From the IMG/VR virus record IMGVR_UViG_3300025120_000110, positions 1 through 46,113 of that record: DNA of 46,113 bases, one strand, 5' to 3'. This stretch comes from a virus. The notes beneath the pieces were generated by a model that worked only from the letters and a program-made list of their open reading frames with translations, made no database searches and was not told where the DNA came from. The position numbers were made by a program, and so were the translations under genes. Below are positions 10,325 to 18,516 of the stretch, in pieces (the stretch's first letter is position 1; every line of letters begins with the position of its first letter).

Positions 10325-11194
10325 TCAGGTCAAAAAGTCCTCTGCTTTAAGACTCCCTCCTCTAGCTTTCATTTTCAGTTTTAAATCGTCTATACCGTGA
10401 GTAACTTTAGCTTCTCCTTCTTCCTTTTCTTCATATTCTAATATTTTAAGAGGATCATTAGATATTTCTTCTGGAATTCTAACATTCTTCATTTTATTAA
10501 ATAATGCATTAGATAATATTAATAGATTTTTTTGAAAAATTGTAATGGTATTAAAATTTACATTAAATAATTTTAATGGGTCTCTATACTGTGCTGCGTA
10601 AATGTCAAAAAACCCTCCAAAAAAAGAAGCTCCTAAAACATTTTCTTTACTGCTTAATTCGGCATATCTTTTAAAAAGAGCTTCTGTTATATCAGTATCA
10701 GATACTTCTTCTAAATTTTCTGAGAATTGCTTATCTAAATAAACACATTGGCAAACCATTTTTTTTACTTTTTTTATTTCAGATAAGCTTTCTGCGCTGT
10801 AAGAGATTATTCTTTTTCTTTTAAAACTTAAATCTTGCACTTCTTTTCTTTGATTTTCAATTTGACTATTGAAAACCTTTCTTTGAGTAGGATCTTGAAT
10901 TTTAGCTAAAGCTGTAGTAGATTTTTTTATCATCCATTCCAAAGATTTTATTTTTTCTTCTTCAGAATCAGACCAAGATCCTGCTTTTTTAGCTTCTTTA
11001 ATCAACTGATCTTCCGTGTGGATTCCAGATTTTATAGAATTAGCAACATCCGTTTTTTGTTCTTCATCAAGTTGAAGAATTTCCGTAAACAAAAAATGTT
11101 TAAAATAGTAATTTTTATCAGAGACCTTTAACACGCTAAAGCCTCTTGATATATCTAAAAGATCTCCAGAATAATTTTTTTCATTATTCCTCAT
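10325..11194 (-). CDS. Candidate tail assembly chaperone, second of a pair
   Basis: A 289-residue charged, helical protein encoded between the tail-tube genes and the tape measure, exactly where tail assembly chaperones (gpG/gpGT of lambda and analogues) are found. I chose the ATG at 11194 (MRNNEKNYSG); a TTG 24 bases upstream extends the frame but is less likely. The start lies inside the end of the upstream gene (stop at 11184-11186). The frames are related such that fusion of the two would need a +1 or -2 shift, so coupling is a simpler reading than the classic -1 frameshift. No enzyme motif. Function inferred from location and acidic, helical composition. Confidence 0.5.
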   Translation of the reverse strand: MRNNEKNYSGDLLDISRGFSVLKVSDKNYYFKHFLFTEILQLDEEQKTDVANSIKSGIHTEDQLIKEAKKAGSWSDSEEEKIKSLEWMIKKSTTALAKIQDPTQRKVFNSQIENQRKEVQDLSFKRKRIISYSAESLSEIKKVKKMVCQCVYLDKQFSENLEEVSDTDITEALFKRYAELSSKENVLGASFFGGFFDIYAAQYRDPLKLFNVNFNTITIFQKNLLILSNALFNKMKNVRIPEEISNDPLKILEYEEKEEGEAKVTHGIDDLKLKMKARGGSLKAEDFLT

Positions 11195-12014
11195 TTTCTT
11201 CAGGTTCGTCCTCTTCAAACAAATCGTCTAAAGATTTTTGAATACTTTCCTGATCTTTCCCAAGTTGATTATACCAAATGCTTGAGACTTTAATCAACGT
11301 ATCAAAAGCTGCTTCATATAGTTTTCTTAATTTTAAAAAATCTATTTCACTTAATCCTGTATCTTCTACAGAAACTTCATCTTCTTCATCTTCTTGTAAA
11401 AGCAAAAGTAAATTTCTTTTACTCTTATAAGATTCTCCTTGGAAAATGGGGAATAATTGAGTTCTATCTTTATCTTTAACTTTATCTTCGTAATAAGAAA
11501 AATTTAAAACCAACCATTCTATTAATTTTTGTTCAGCTTTCGCATCTGCTGTTTGACCGAATTGATCTCTTAATGAAATCTCGTATTCAAAAATAGTCTT
11601 TTTAGTTTCTGCAAAAGTTTTTTCTGCTTTTTTTAATTTGGCACTTTGTTCTTCATTTAGAGATTCTGATCCTCCAAAAAATTCAATAGTTCTCGCAGCG
11701 TCAATATTTTCTAAAACAATTTCACTAACTGTTTCCGAGGTTGATTTTGAAGTGATCCCACCTAAATCACCCATCTTTTTAGCGAGCATGGCTTTTGTCA
11801 AAAACCCAGCATTAATTAGTTCATTAAATTTTTGTCCATAAAAGAAATCCGCTTCTTCCCTTTGAACGATTGTTGGTTTAATAAAAACAATCCTATTTTT
11901 AATGGTTTTAGTTACTCTTTTTGTAGTCTCGACAGGACCATCCTTTGTCTTTTTAATGTGAGGGACTTCAGATTTAACCTCTCTTTTAACATCAAATGAA
12001 TATAACTCTTTCAT
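11184..12014 (-). CDS. Candidate tail assembly chaperone, first of a pair
   Basis: A 276-residue acidic protein starting MKELYSFDVKRE at 12014. The frame extends further upstream, but the chosen ATG lies seven bases after a -10 box (TATAAT) with TTGATT 16 bases before it, so the mRNA should begin at or very near the ATG. The C-terminus is strongly acidic (DLFEEDEPEENEE). The gene overlaps the following one by eleven bases. Position between tail tube and tape measure genes suggests a chaperone that keeps the tape measure soluble during tail assembly. No recognised domain. Confidence 0.5.
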   Translation of the reverse strand: MKELYSFDVKREVKSEVPHIKKTKDGPVETTKRVTKTIKNRIVFIKPTIVQREEADFFYGQKFNELINAGFLTKAMLAKKMGDLGGITSKSTSETVSEIVLENIDAARTIEFFGGSESLNEEQSAKLKKAEKTFAETKKTIFEYEISLRDQFGQTADAKAEQKLIEWLVLNFSYYEDKVKDKDRTQLFPIFQGESYKSKRNLLLLLQEDEEDEVSVEDTGLSEIDFLKLRKLYEAAFDTLIKVSSIWYNQLGKDQESIQKSLDDLFEEDEPEENEE

Positions 12015-12021
12015 TGATAAT

Positions 12022-12049
12022 ATTATATGAAATATTAAGGCAAAATCAA
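12022..12049 (-). promoter_or_regulatory. Leaderless-type promoter for gene starting 12014
   Basis: On the minus strand: -35 TTGATT, 16-base spacer, -10 TATAAT, then seven bases to the ATG. Predicted transcription start coincides with the start codon. Confidence 0.55.
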
Positions 12050-13302
12050 AATTTAAAAAATGAAAATGAGTCAATATCGAATATTTTTAGTTTAAATCCC
12101 GTGTTAATACTCGCTGCGCTATCAGAAGCAGCTATTAATGTGTTTATATCCGAAGTAAAGTGAACGTAAGATGGCCCATCAGTAGTAGTAAAGTAACTAG
12201 TTAAAAGAACAGCCTCTCCTCCAATTATTAAAAATATTGGATTCCCAGAATCTTGAACTGCAAGAAGTTCGGCTAAATTATCATAAGGATCTGGCACATT
12301 CGTGGGATTAGAATCAAAAACAGCTTCTTTTATTGTAAGGCTATTCGCAGCAGTCAATACGTTTAAAGTTAATTTTTTTTCAAAATCAAAACCTGCTACT
12401 ATGGGCCTGTAATATTCTTCAATTATATTTACGCTTGTTGTTTTTAAATAATCATTAATATTTGAAGGCAAAACCTTTGAAAAAGAAATATTATCTGGAA
12501 GTTCTTCGTTTAAAACTCCCACAGAGATATCTTGACTAGCATGATCTGCTGTAGCAGAAATTGTTCGTGAAACCCAAGTTCCATCAGGATCAACAAAATA
12601 AACAACATCAGAAGCTTGCAGTTTAAAATGCTTCGCCATTATAATATGTCTTTTTGTAATTGCTGTTGCTCCTCTTTTTCTAAAATCTAATGGACTACCA
12701 TGCCCACGATTGTTCCAAACAACAACTGAGGTGAAATCAATATCTTTACCCCAAAAATCAGTTGAACGAGCAGCATTAAATCCTCCCCCGTTTAATGTTC
12801 CATTCGGGTCTGTAAAAGATGTTAACATACTAGCATTAGCAGCTACACTCATTGTGTTGGTGATATTATCGTTAATTTGTGAGGTAGAATGTTTTGCTAA
12901 AGAGTTTTTTGATTGGCCTGTTACAGAAAGTGACAGTTCTGAAGTGCCATTTTTATGAAAAGATAAAGAATTTATACTTTTATCAGTGGCTCCATTGGAT
13001 TTTCCTGTTACATCTAACCCATTCGCGATTAAAGTCTCATCTTTGTAATAAGAAAATGTGCTGTTCGCATAATCATAATGGGCTTCTAAATCAAAAGGAA
13101 CTCCACTTTGATAACCTCCAAAAAAGTTTCCGCTTTGATCAAACAAATAACCGTCTGCCCCAGAAAATGTTATTAAATTAGAAGAGTAAAATTTTCCACT
13201 CTCAAATAAAGATAATTCAAAACCACTATCAGGACTATTTATAACCAAAGATATGTCATATATAGCATTTTGATAATCGGAAAAACTTTCATTTATAATC
13301 AT
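12046..13302 (-). CDS. Virion-associated protein, beta-rich
   Basis: A 418-residue protein in the tail gene block, between the second tail-tube-like protein and the chaperone candidates. The N-terminal 90 residues are rich in aromatic and Gly residues (GGYQSGVPFDLEAHYDY), resembling the LamG/receptor-binding modules of the other tail proteins of this phage; the middle has the SVVVWNNRGHGSPLDFRKRG stretch. The start overlaps the upstream stop by four bases (ATGA), so translation is probably coupled. No catalytic motif. A tail surface or tail completion component is plausible but unproven. Confidence 0.45.
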   Translation of the reverse strand: MIINESFSDYQNAIYDISLVINSPDSGFELSLFESGKFYSSNLITFSGADGYLFDQSGNFFGGYQSGVPFDLEAHYDYANSTFSYYKDETLIANGLDVTGKSNGATDKSINSLSFHKNGTSELSLSVTGQSKNSLAKHSTSQINDNITNTMSVAANASMLTSFTDPNGTLNGGGFNAARSTDFWGKDIDFTSVVVWNNRGHGSPLDFRKRGATAITKRHIIMAKHFKLQASDVVYFVDPDGTWVSRTISATADHASQDISVGVLNEELPDNISFSKVLPSNINDYLKTTSVNIIEEYYRPIVAGFDFEKKLTLNVLTAANSLTIKEAVFDSNPTNVPDPYDNLAELLAVQDSGNPIFLIIGGEAVLLTSYFTTTDGPSYVHFTSDINTLIAASDSAASINTGFKLKIFDIDSFSFFKF

Positions 13303-14156
13303 TGTATTATGGGGAAGTAGTAAGAAAAGTTTACTGTAGTATTATCGTCTAAATTAGCGGATTCATCAACATTTTCTAAACAACAACCACTAGTAATAAA
13401 ATCCATTAAAGAGTTCCCAAGATCATCTTTTAAATCAATTTTAATTACTCCGCTATCACAAACAAGGCTAGAAAGATTTAATCCTGTTACAGAATTTTTA
13501 ATCATACTTACTTCTAAAGACCCTCCTGCTGGTAGATCTGGATATCTAAAACTAGGATTCCTTTGTCCTATTCTGGTGACATTTTTTCTAGGCAAATCTA
13601 CGGAAATAGAAAAATCTTGTAAATATAAACTTTGAGTATTTATTCCTTCCTGACCATTTGTTACAGTCGTAATCTCTATTTTTTGAGGTCTAGCAAAACC
13701 CTTTATAAAATCATCATTTGTTTGCTCCTCTATACTTATAGCTCCAGCATCACTAAAAGTTGCTCCAACACCCTCGTATGTTGCTCCCCCTTTTATAAGT
13801 TCTCCTACACTAGCATTTATCGAATAACTCGTTAAAGAAGCATCGTTAATTATTGTAGACCCAACAGTGTCTTTAATTTGAAAATCAAATTTTCCAGTAG
13901 TAAGAAACCCTCCATGTCTTTGTTGAAATTGATAAAATGGATCAACCCCAGTCGCCCCTGTAGTTAAAAGCATTTCCATGTCTAGCGTAGTTGTTTGATT
14001 GGCTGTTAAAACTCTTTCAGCTATATTAATAGTTCCCAATCTTTGAATATCTTGAACTTCTTTTGGGGTCGAGAAAGATAAAGAATTTACTGCGGGTATG
14101 CGTGAACCATCAATAAATAATTGAGTGTCACTGGAATGTATTCTATCTACAGCCAT
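13299..14156 (-). CDS. Second tail-tube-like protein
   Basis: A 285-residue protein starting MAVDRIHSSDTQLF. The frame is open 19 codons further upstream, but that stretch covers a terminator hairpin, so I place the start at 14156. Features such as the SISVDLPRKNVTRIG segment followed by P-rich SFRYPDLPAGGSLEVSM parallel the SIEVPMSRTNISALG ... PLDFPINVTMSVS segment of the major tail protein just upstream, so the two look paralogous. It is therefore probably a tail tube or tube-terminating protein made in smaller amount, since a terminator separates it from the 414-residue gene. Paralogy is by eye and should be tested by profile alignment. Confidence 0.6.
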   Translation of the reverse strand: MAVDRIHSSDTQLFIDGSRIPAVNSLSFSTPKEVQDIQRLGTINIAERVLTANQTTTLDMEMLLTTGATGVDPFYQFQQRHGGFLTTGKFDFQIKDTVGSTIINDASLTSYSINASVGELIKGGATYEGVGATFSDAGAISIEEQTNDDFIKGFARPQKIEITTVTNGQEGINTQSLYLQDFSISVDLPRKNVTRIGQRNPSFRYPDLPAGGSLEVSMIKNSVTGLNLSSLVCDSGVIKIDLKDDLGNSLMDFITSGCCLENVDESANLDDNTTVNFSYYFPIIQ

Positions 14157-14172
14157 ACACCCTACTTTACAC

Positions 14173-14202
14173 AAAAAAGCCCCGCATTTCTGCGAGGCTT
14201 TT
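14173..14202 (-). terminator. Intrinsic terminator after major tail protein gene
   Basis: Read on the minus strand: GCCTCGCA, loop GAAA, TGCGGGGC, then a run of six T. It is also flanked by T residues on the plus strand, but the gene layout makes the minus strand relevant. It separates the major tail protein gene from downstream tail genes and would lower their expression. Confidence 0.85.
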
Positions 14203-14223
14203 CTGGTTAACATTTATACCATA

Positions 14224-15468
14224 TTAATATGGACCGAGCGCATTGAGCTTATCATATAAGTTTGTTGTCGCATTATAATTGTCTGATGGAGCATTACCTG
14301 CTGCATTTGCACAATTACCAGTGTAAAATAATCCTTGGCCTGTAACGGTAGGACCACCGATTTGAGCAGAGAATGTCAAGTCAACAGTCTCGTTATCGTC
14401 TAGTCCGACAGAGAACGCCTGAGAATCAAGAGATGCATTTTCTAGTCTGTATGCATGTTGAGCTACTCCAGCGTCATCTTTAACAGTGATAGTTACATCT
14501 GTTGTATCGTCTCCAGCAGTTCCTGTAAGAACCATATCAAGAGCACCTGTAGAGAAATTTTTAAGAAGCGCACTTACACTCATGGTGACATTGATTGGGA
14601 AATCCAAAGGTCTTGCAACTGCTCTCTCAGCACCAAGTGCAGAGATATTAGTTCTAGACATCGGAACCTCAATTGAACAACTTTGAATGTGCATGTCAGA
14701 CATGTCTGTTCCTCCCCACGACCATTTCTTTCTATCAAAACCGATAGTAACATCTTCTGGACGAAGAACTAAAACACCCATATCTCCAGTGCTAGGAGCA
14801 TCAAGTCTATATTGACCAGTGTCTGCCCTTGCTCCATCAGCATTTAATGCTGGGTTATATAATCCAGAACTACTTGTTTGAATCTGAATATTTTGAGCTT
14901 CACCCTCAATATCCACTCTTGGAATTTCTCCAACAGCGAAATTAACACTATAACTATTGATGATGCAGTTTCCAAGGGAGACGACATCAGAAGAAAGTCT
15001 TTCTGCGGGGCTAAAAGCTGATGCTTTAAAAGCATCCTCCCCCTCTTTAACAGTAAGAACATAAAGGTTTTTTTCTCTTTTTTGAGCGTCTTCTGTCATC
15101 ACACCTGAAATAAATTGTGATTTGACTTTAGGCTCAGTGAGTGTGTCAAGCCCTACTGTATTGAAACCCAAAGTAGCTTCGTTTTCTCCATTCCCCAAGT
15201 AATATCCAAGTGAGAAAGTGGGGTTAAGTTCTGACATAGTTACTGTCCCGATTCGTGCTAACTGACCAAACTCTCTGACATCTTGTCTTGCACCTGCAAG
15301 ATCAACATCAAAAGAGAAGGTATCGACACGATGAAGCTGTGTTGGGATAAATCCCTTAACCCCCGCTAGGGCGGCGCTACCACCAAACTCTGTTTGGACA
15401 GGCAGAAGTCCTGTAGGAGAAGCATAAACAGCCTTGCTTTGTGAAATTACTCTTGTTCTAGAAGCCAT
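14224..15468 (-). CDS. Major tail (tube) protein
   Basis: A 414-residue protein with uniform, Gly/Thr/Val-rich beta-type sequence. Its base composition is more GC-rich than that of neighbouring tail genes, similar to the capsid gene, which suggests codon adaptation to high expression. Conserved-looking segments include VDTFSFDVDLAGARQDVREF near the N-terminus and SCSIEVPMSRTNISALGAE near the middle. It is followed by a strong terminator, as expected for an abundant virion protein, and lies after the head-tail connector genes. No Shine-Dalgarno sequence precedes the ATG; the leader is AT-only. It most likely polymerises into the tail tube. A sheath protein is less likely because no separate sheath/tube pair with typical sizes follows. 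Confidence 0.7.
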   Translation of the reverse strand: MASRTRVISQSKAVYASPTGLLPVQTEFGGSAALAGVKGFIPTQLHRVDTFSFDVDLAGARQDVREFGQLARIGTVTMSELNPTFSLGYYLGNGENEATLGFNTVGLDTLTEPKVKSQFISGVMTEDAQKREKNLYVLTVKEGEDAFKASAFSPAERLSSDVVSLGNCIINSYSVNFAVGEIPRVDIEGEAQNIQIQTSSSGLYNPALNADGARADTGQYRLDAPSTGDMGVLVLRPEDVTIGFDRKKWSWGGTDMSDMHIQSCSIEVPMSRTNISALGAERAVARPLDFPINVTMSVSALLKNFSTGALDMVLTGTAGDDTTDVTITVKDDAGVAQHAYRLENASLDSQAFSVGLDDNETVDLTFSAQIGGPTVTGQGLFYTGNCANAAGNAPSDNYNATTNLYDKLNALGPY

Positions 15469-15515
15469 ATTAATTTAAATTAAAAGTTGAAATGTTTACA
15501 CTTTCTTACACGGAT

Positions 15516-16400
15516 TTATAGTCTTGGGAAACGATAAGTGCATAATTCAAAGTCCAAAAACCCAATTGAAATATTTTTATTAAGGTTTTCTCTAATCTTC
15601 TCTGATACTACTTTTGAAGCAGAAACGTCTTGAATATGCGACTTATCAGGGTCTGTTTGAGCCGCTACTAGAGAATCGTAGTTATATGGAAAATCTTTAA
15701 TAGAGAAAGAAAAACCGTAAGGAAAACTTTCATACGGAATATGCGTAATATCTTCTCTTACAGAATCTCGGAAAAGAGACATGACTGAATCTAAAGTATA
15801 ATTATCAAACGAAAGGATCATAACCCTCATGCTTGTTCTAGTGTCTTCTTCTCCCCCGAAAGAAAACTCTGTATTATTAGATGAAGCTTGTGAAATAAAA
15901 CAAGCAGGTAAAAAATATGTTGTTTCGTCATATTCATCCGTTTTCCCATATTGATAAGGTAATTCTGTAGCACTGTCTTTAAAATCTGAGTGAATGATTA
16001 CCTGTGCGTCTGTATCATTAGTTATGTAAGTGTTAACTTCTTTTACAGTAGAATTAGCTGTTAATGAAGTGCTGCCAATAGCAGCACCTGATGTTTTTGG
16101 AAAAATTAATCTACCATTTTCATAATCAGTGAAGACCCCTCCATTTTGATCGTAGTTTCCTGTAATAAAATGATTGCCCAAAAAGAAACCAGAGTTTGGT
16201 TGATCTACTGAGGATTCCCCTACCAGAGATCGATATTTTCCTTGGAAGGCTATATGTGAAGACGGGATATCTGAGAAACTTCCAGATGTGAAAGCATTAT
16301 CTAAATTAATCGCATACGCTTTGGAGTTATCTGATAATAGCTTGTTTTCAAACCATAGATAAAAACTCGACAAAACATTCTGGTCAAATTGTGCTTTCAT
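15516..16400 (-). CDS. Head-tail connector or tail completion protein
   Basis: A 294-residue protein directly upstream of the major tail gene. No family was recognised. The start overlaps the upstream stop by four bases (ATGA). The C-terminus (SEKIRENLNKNISIGFLDFELCTYRF) resembles the terminal part of minor tail or completion proteins that end in beta strands. The position between the neck genes and the tail tube gene is where tail terminator/completion proteins lie in siphoviruses. Function is inferred from gene order alone. Confidence 0.4.
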   Translation of the reverse strand: MKAQFDQNVLSSFYLWFENKLLSDNSKAYAINLDNAFTSGSFSDIPSSHIAFQGKYRSLVGESSVDQPNSGFFLGNHFITGNYDQNGGVFTDYENGRLIFPKTSGAAIGSTSLTANSTVKEVNTYITNDTDAQVIIHSDFKDSATELPYQYGKTDEYDETTYFLPACFISQASSNNTEFSFGGEEDTRTSMRVMILSFDNYTLDSVMSLFRDSVREDITHIPYESFPYGFSFSIKDFPYNYDSLVAAQTDPDKSHIQDVSASKVVSEKIRENLNKNISIGFLDFELCTYRFPRL

Positions 16401-17044
16401 AAATCTAATCTTAACATCTTCTTTTTGAAGTTATCTATTAACTGTTTAATATAAGCACTTCTTCTTAAAGTTACACCAGAAGATCTGTTTTTGACTTGTA
16501 TACCTGTCCCAGAACTAGATTGACCAAATCCTGTAGAACTAAATAGGTATTGACCCAAGTTAGTTAATCCCCCTTCTTCAAGGCTTTTTGCCCAACTCTT
16601 TCCAGTCATCCAAGGTATGGGGGTAAGGCTATATATTTCCTCAATACTAGGTATATAAAAAGTAGCCATATATCTACCCTTTGAATTAATTCTTCTAACA
16701 GTAAATTTTATTTTCTGTTTAAATATTTCTGATATTATAGACGTAGGATCATCAGAAGAAGAAAAACCAATAAATGAAAATAGGTTTCCATAACCTCCCA
16801 AAGTGCCACTAGTATTTGAGGCATTCGGACCAGCGTTTAATTCTAAAGTTATTGGGTGAATAGAAAATTCTTTTTCTAACTCTTTCCTTCTTTCTTCTAT
16901 TTTAGGTTCTATAACATTTCTTACTGCCATGGCCATACTTTTAGAGTTTGGCCTATCTACGGTTAGCTCTCTCAATAGTTCTTTTGCATTAATAGTAACT
17001 ACTGGGGCTGAAGCTGATATAAAACCTTTCCTAGCCATTACCAT
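16397..17044 (-). CDS. Neck/head-tail joining protein candidate
   Basis: A 215-residue basic protein, fourth gene after the major capsid gene. The ATG at 17044 overlaps the upstream stop (TAATG). A second ATG two codons later is also possible. The middle (SKGRYMATFYIPSIEEIYSLTPIPW) and Lys/Arg-rich C-terminus (FKKKMLRLDL) are notable; the size and basic charge fit HK97 gp10-like tail joining proteins, but I cannot confirm the family. Tight coupling with flanking genes supports a shared role in connecting head and tail. Confidence 0.4.
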   Translation of the reverse strand: MVMARKGFISASAPVVTINAKELLRELTVDRPNSKSMAMAVRNVIEPKIEERRKELEKEFSIHPITLELNAGPNASNTSGTLGGYGNLFSFIGFSSSDDPTSIISEIFKQKIKFTVRRINSKGRYMATFYIPSIEEIYSLTPIPWMTGKSWAKSLEEGGLTNLGQYLFSSTGFGQSSSGTGIQVKNRSSGVTLRRSAYIKQLIDNFKKKMLRLDL

Positions 17045-17490
17045 TAATTCTCACGTTTTAAAAATATAGAATAAAACTGAGCGTCAAATGGTCCGATTAC
17101 TTTTGCGTCTCCGTCAACAATGTATAGCTCATCATCAACTTCTATTTTAGAACAAATCTTGATCTTTTCATAAGCATCAGATTTTACCTTAATTCTTATT
17201 TGACCCTCTGAAGCTAAAAGATTCATTTGACCATTTCCATCAATAATATCTTCCTTTTGTTCATTCTTATAATAAATCCGAGCGTCAAAAGAATGTCTTG
17301 TTAAAGTTATCTCTGAAGAAATTTTTGCAGTATTTTTAGTGCGCCCATATAATGGGTTATAATTAAGCTCTGCTGGGACGCTACTAGCTTCTTCTACATA
17401 AACATATATAGTTCTAGAAAAAGTATCATGAACATTACTTAACGCTGAATTAATAGCTGTTTTTTCTGCATCTGTAAGTAGAGAAGCCAT
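17044..17490 (-). CDS. Head-tail adaptor candidate
   Basis: A 148-residue protein with a helical N-terminus (LTDAEKTAINSALSNVHDTFSRTI) followed by beta strands (EITLTRHSFDARIYYKNEQ, KIKICSKIEVDDELYIVDG). A small alpha/beta protein of this kind after the capsid gene is typical of head closure or adaptor proteins; the DDELYIVDG segment resembles the barrel of stopper proteins in which a short text of the form 'Y.V.g' recurs. This is a weak similarity by eye. Adjacent genes are one to five bases away. Confidence 0.4.
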   Translation of the reverse strand: MASLLTDAEKTAINSALSNVHDTFSRTIYVYVEEASSVPAELNYNPLYGRTKNTAKISSEITLTRHSFDARIYYKNEQKEDIIDGNGQMNLLASEGQIRIKVKSDAYEKIKICSKIEVDDELYIVDGDAKVIGPFDAQFYSIFLKREN

Positions 17491-17494
17491 ATTA

Positions 17495-17989
17495 TCACAC
17501 TAATTTTCCTGATAAATTAAAAGTGCCGTCAGTTCCTGCAACCTGAATTGGAGAAGATTTTTGATAGTTATATTGATAAACAAGATCATTTAATCTTTTG
17601 GAGGTTTCTGCTGACAAATCTCTATACGTTTTAGCAACAGAATTTTTGTTCTGTCTTTGGATAGTTGTATCACCCTCTTTAATTGTAACCCAATCAACAG
17701 AATCAGAATAAGTAAAAGATCTCAAAGATTCTCTAGCTGATTTTTGATAATACCAAAGTTCATAAAGAGTGGTATATATATTTTTTTCAACAGGCAATAA
17801 CCCAGAATTAGAACCTACCATCGTAATTGCCCCCGTAGAGTTTACTTCAAACTCTTCGTGTGTTATACCATTTAATTCTCCTATATTAGTTTCTAACCAC
17901 CCAGAGACAAAGCCTACATTATAAGAACCCGTATCATTCGGGAAATCATATGTTACAATATCTGTCGCTATAGATCCAAGATCATTCAT
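17495..17989 (-). CDS. Head-tail connector candidate
   Basis: A 164-residue protein with a central helical part (YTTLYELWYYQKSARESLRS) and Ser/Asp-rich flanks. It lies between the 144-residue gene and the adaptor candidate, with gaps of three and four bases, all on one transcript. No motif that I recognise. Placement in the connector block is the only functional hint. Confidence 0.4.
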   Translation of the reverse strand: MNDLGSIATDIVTYDFPNDTGSYNVGFVSGWLETNIGELNGITHEEFEVNSTGAITMVGSNSGLLPVEKNIYTTLYELWYYQKSARESLRSFTYSDSVDWVTIKEGDTTIQRQNKNSVAKTYRDLSAETSKRLNDLVYQYNYQKSSPIQVAGTDGTFNLSGKLV

Positions 17990-17992
17990 AAA

Positions 17993-18427
17993 TTACAAAT
18001 CCTTAAATAACTTTACAGCAGATTCGTAATCTGGGGAACTAGGATCTATAATTGGTTTCGCTTGCCCTTGAACAGTGACATTATGTTTTTGTACATAAAA
18101 ATCAAAAGACTTCATTAAAGACTTCCTTAAAAGATTATTATTTCTTTCTCTTGGGACACCTATTTTAGCAGCTAAATCCGTTAAATCAGCGACAGAACTC
18201 GCGTCAACTCTTTGCTTAAAAAGATCCCTATGCATAGTCCCATAAGGATTCATTTGAGGCATTCCTAACAATTCTTCAAGTTCTTTTACTTTTTCGATCT
18301 CTTTCTCCTTTTCGCTTCTCTCTTTCCCATCCGTAATATCAAAATCCTCAAGGTGTTTCTTTTCGACACCTTTTGATACATTCATTTCAGTAGCAATTTT
18401 TTTTTCTGTAGACTTTTTCTCACTCAT
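17993..18427 (-). CDS. Hypothetical protein, first gene after capsid terminator
   Basis: A 144-residue protein. The first 60 residues are very rich in Lys and Glu (EKKSTEKKIATEM, KERSEKEKEIEKVKELEEL), predicted to be a charged helix or disordered; the C-terminal half is a compact domain with LTDLAAKIGVPRERNNNLLR, which could be a small helix-turn-helix or SAP-like fold. It follows the capsid terminator and has its own promoter whose -10 box ends five bases before the ATG. It may be an internal head protein or connector. Function unknown. Confidence 0.5.
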   Translation of the reverse strand: MSEKKSTEKKIATEMNVSKGVEKKHLEDFDITDGKERSEKEKEIEKVKELEELLGMPQMNPYGTMHRDLFKQRVDASSVADLTDLAAKIGVPRERNNNLLRKSLMKSFDFYVQKHNVTVQGQAKPIIDPSSPDYESAVKLFKDL

Positions 18428-18432
18428 AATAC

Positions 18433-18461
18433 ATGATAATTGAATTTTTGGTAAAAATCAA
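18433..18461 (-). promoter_or_regulatory. Leaderless-type promoter for gene starting 18427
   Basis: Minus strand: -35 TTGATT, 17-base spacer, -10 TATCAT, five bases to ATG. It lies directly after the capsid gene terminator and restarts transcription for the connector/tail genes. Confidence 0.55.
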
Positions 18462-18462
18462 T

Positions 18463-18493
18463 AAAAAAGAGCCGCCCCTTTCGGAGCGACTCT
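18463..18493 (-). terminator. Intrinsic terminator after major capsid gene
   Basis: Minus strand: 11-bp stem AGAGTCGCTCC / GGGGCGGCTCT closed by GAAA (two G-T pairs), then six T. It ends the capsid transcript and fits the high output expected of that gene. Confidence 0.88.
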
Positions 18494-18516
18494 CTTTATG
18501 ATTGTGTGCTATCTTC

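Noticed and set aside
10325-12014. Classical -1 frameshift fusion of tail chaperones
   Set aside because: The frames need +1 or -2; no X-XXY-YYZ slippery site in the correct register was found.
12710-13181. Plus-strand frames across the 418-residue tail gene
   Set aside because: They are antisense to a longer gene within a uniform minus-strand operon and have no promoter or start signal.
14455-14686. Plus-strand frames across the major tail gene
   Set aside because: They overlap a highly expressed, codon-adapted gene on the other strand and lack signals.
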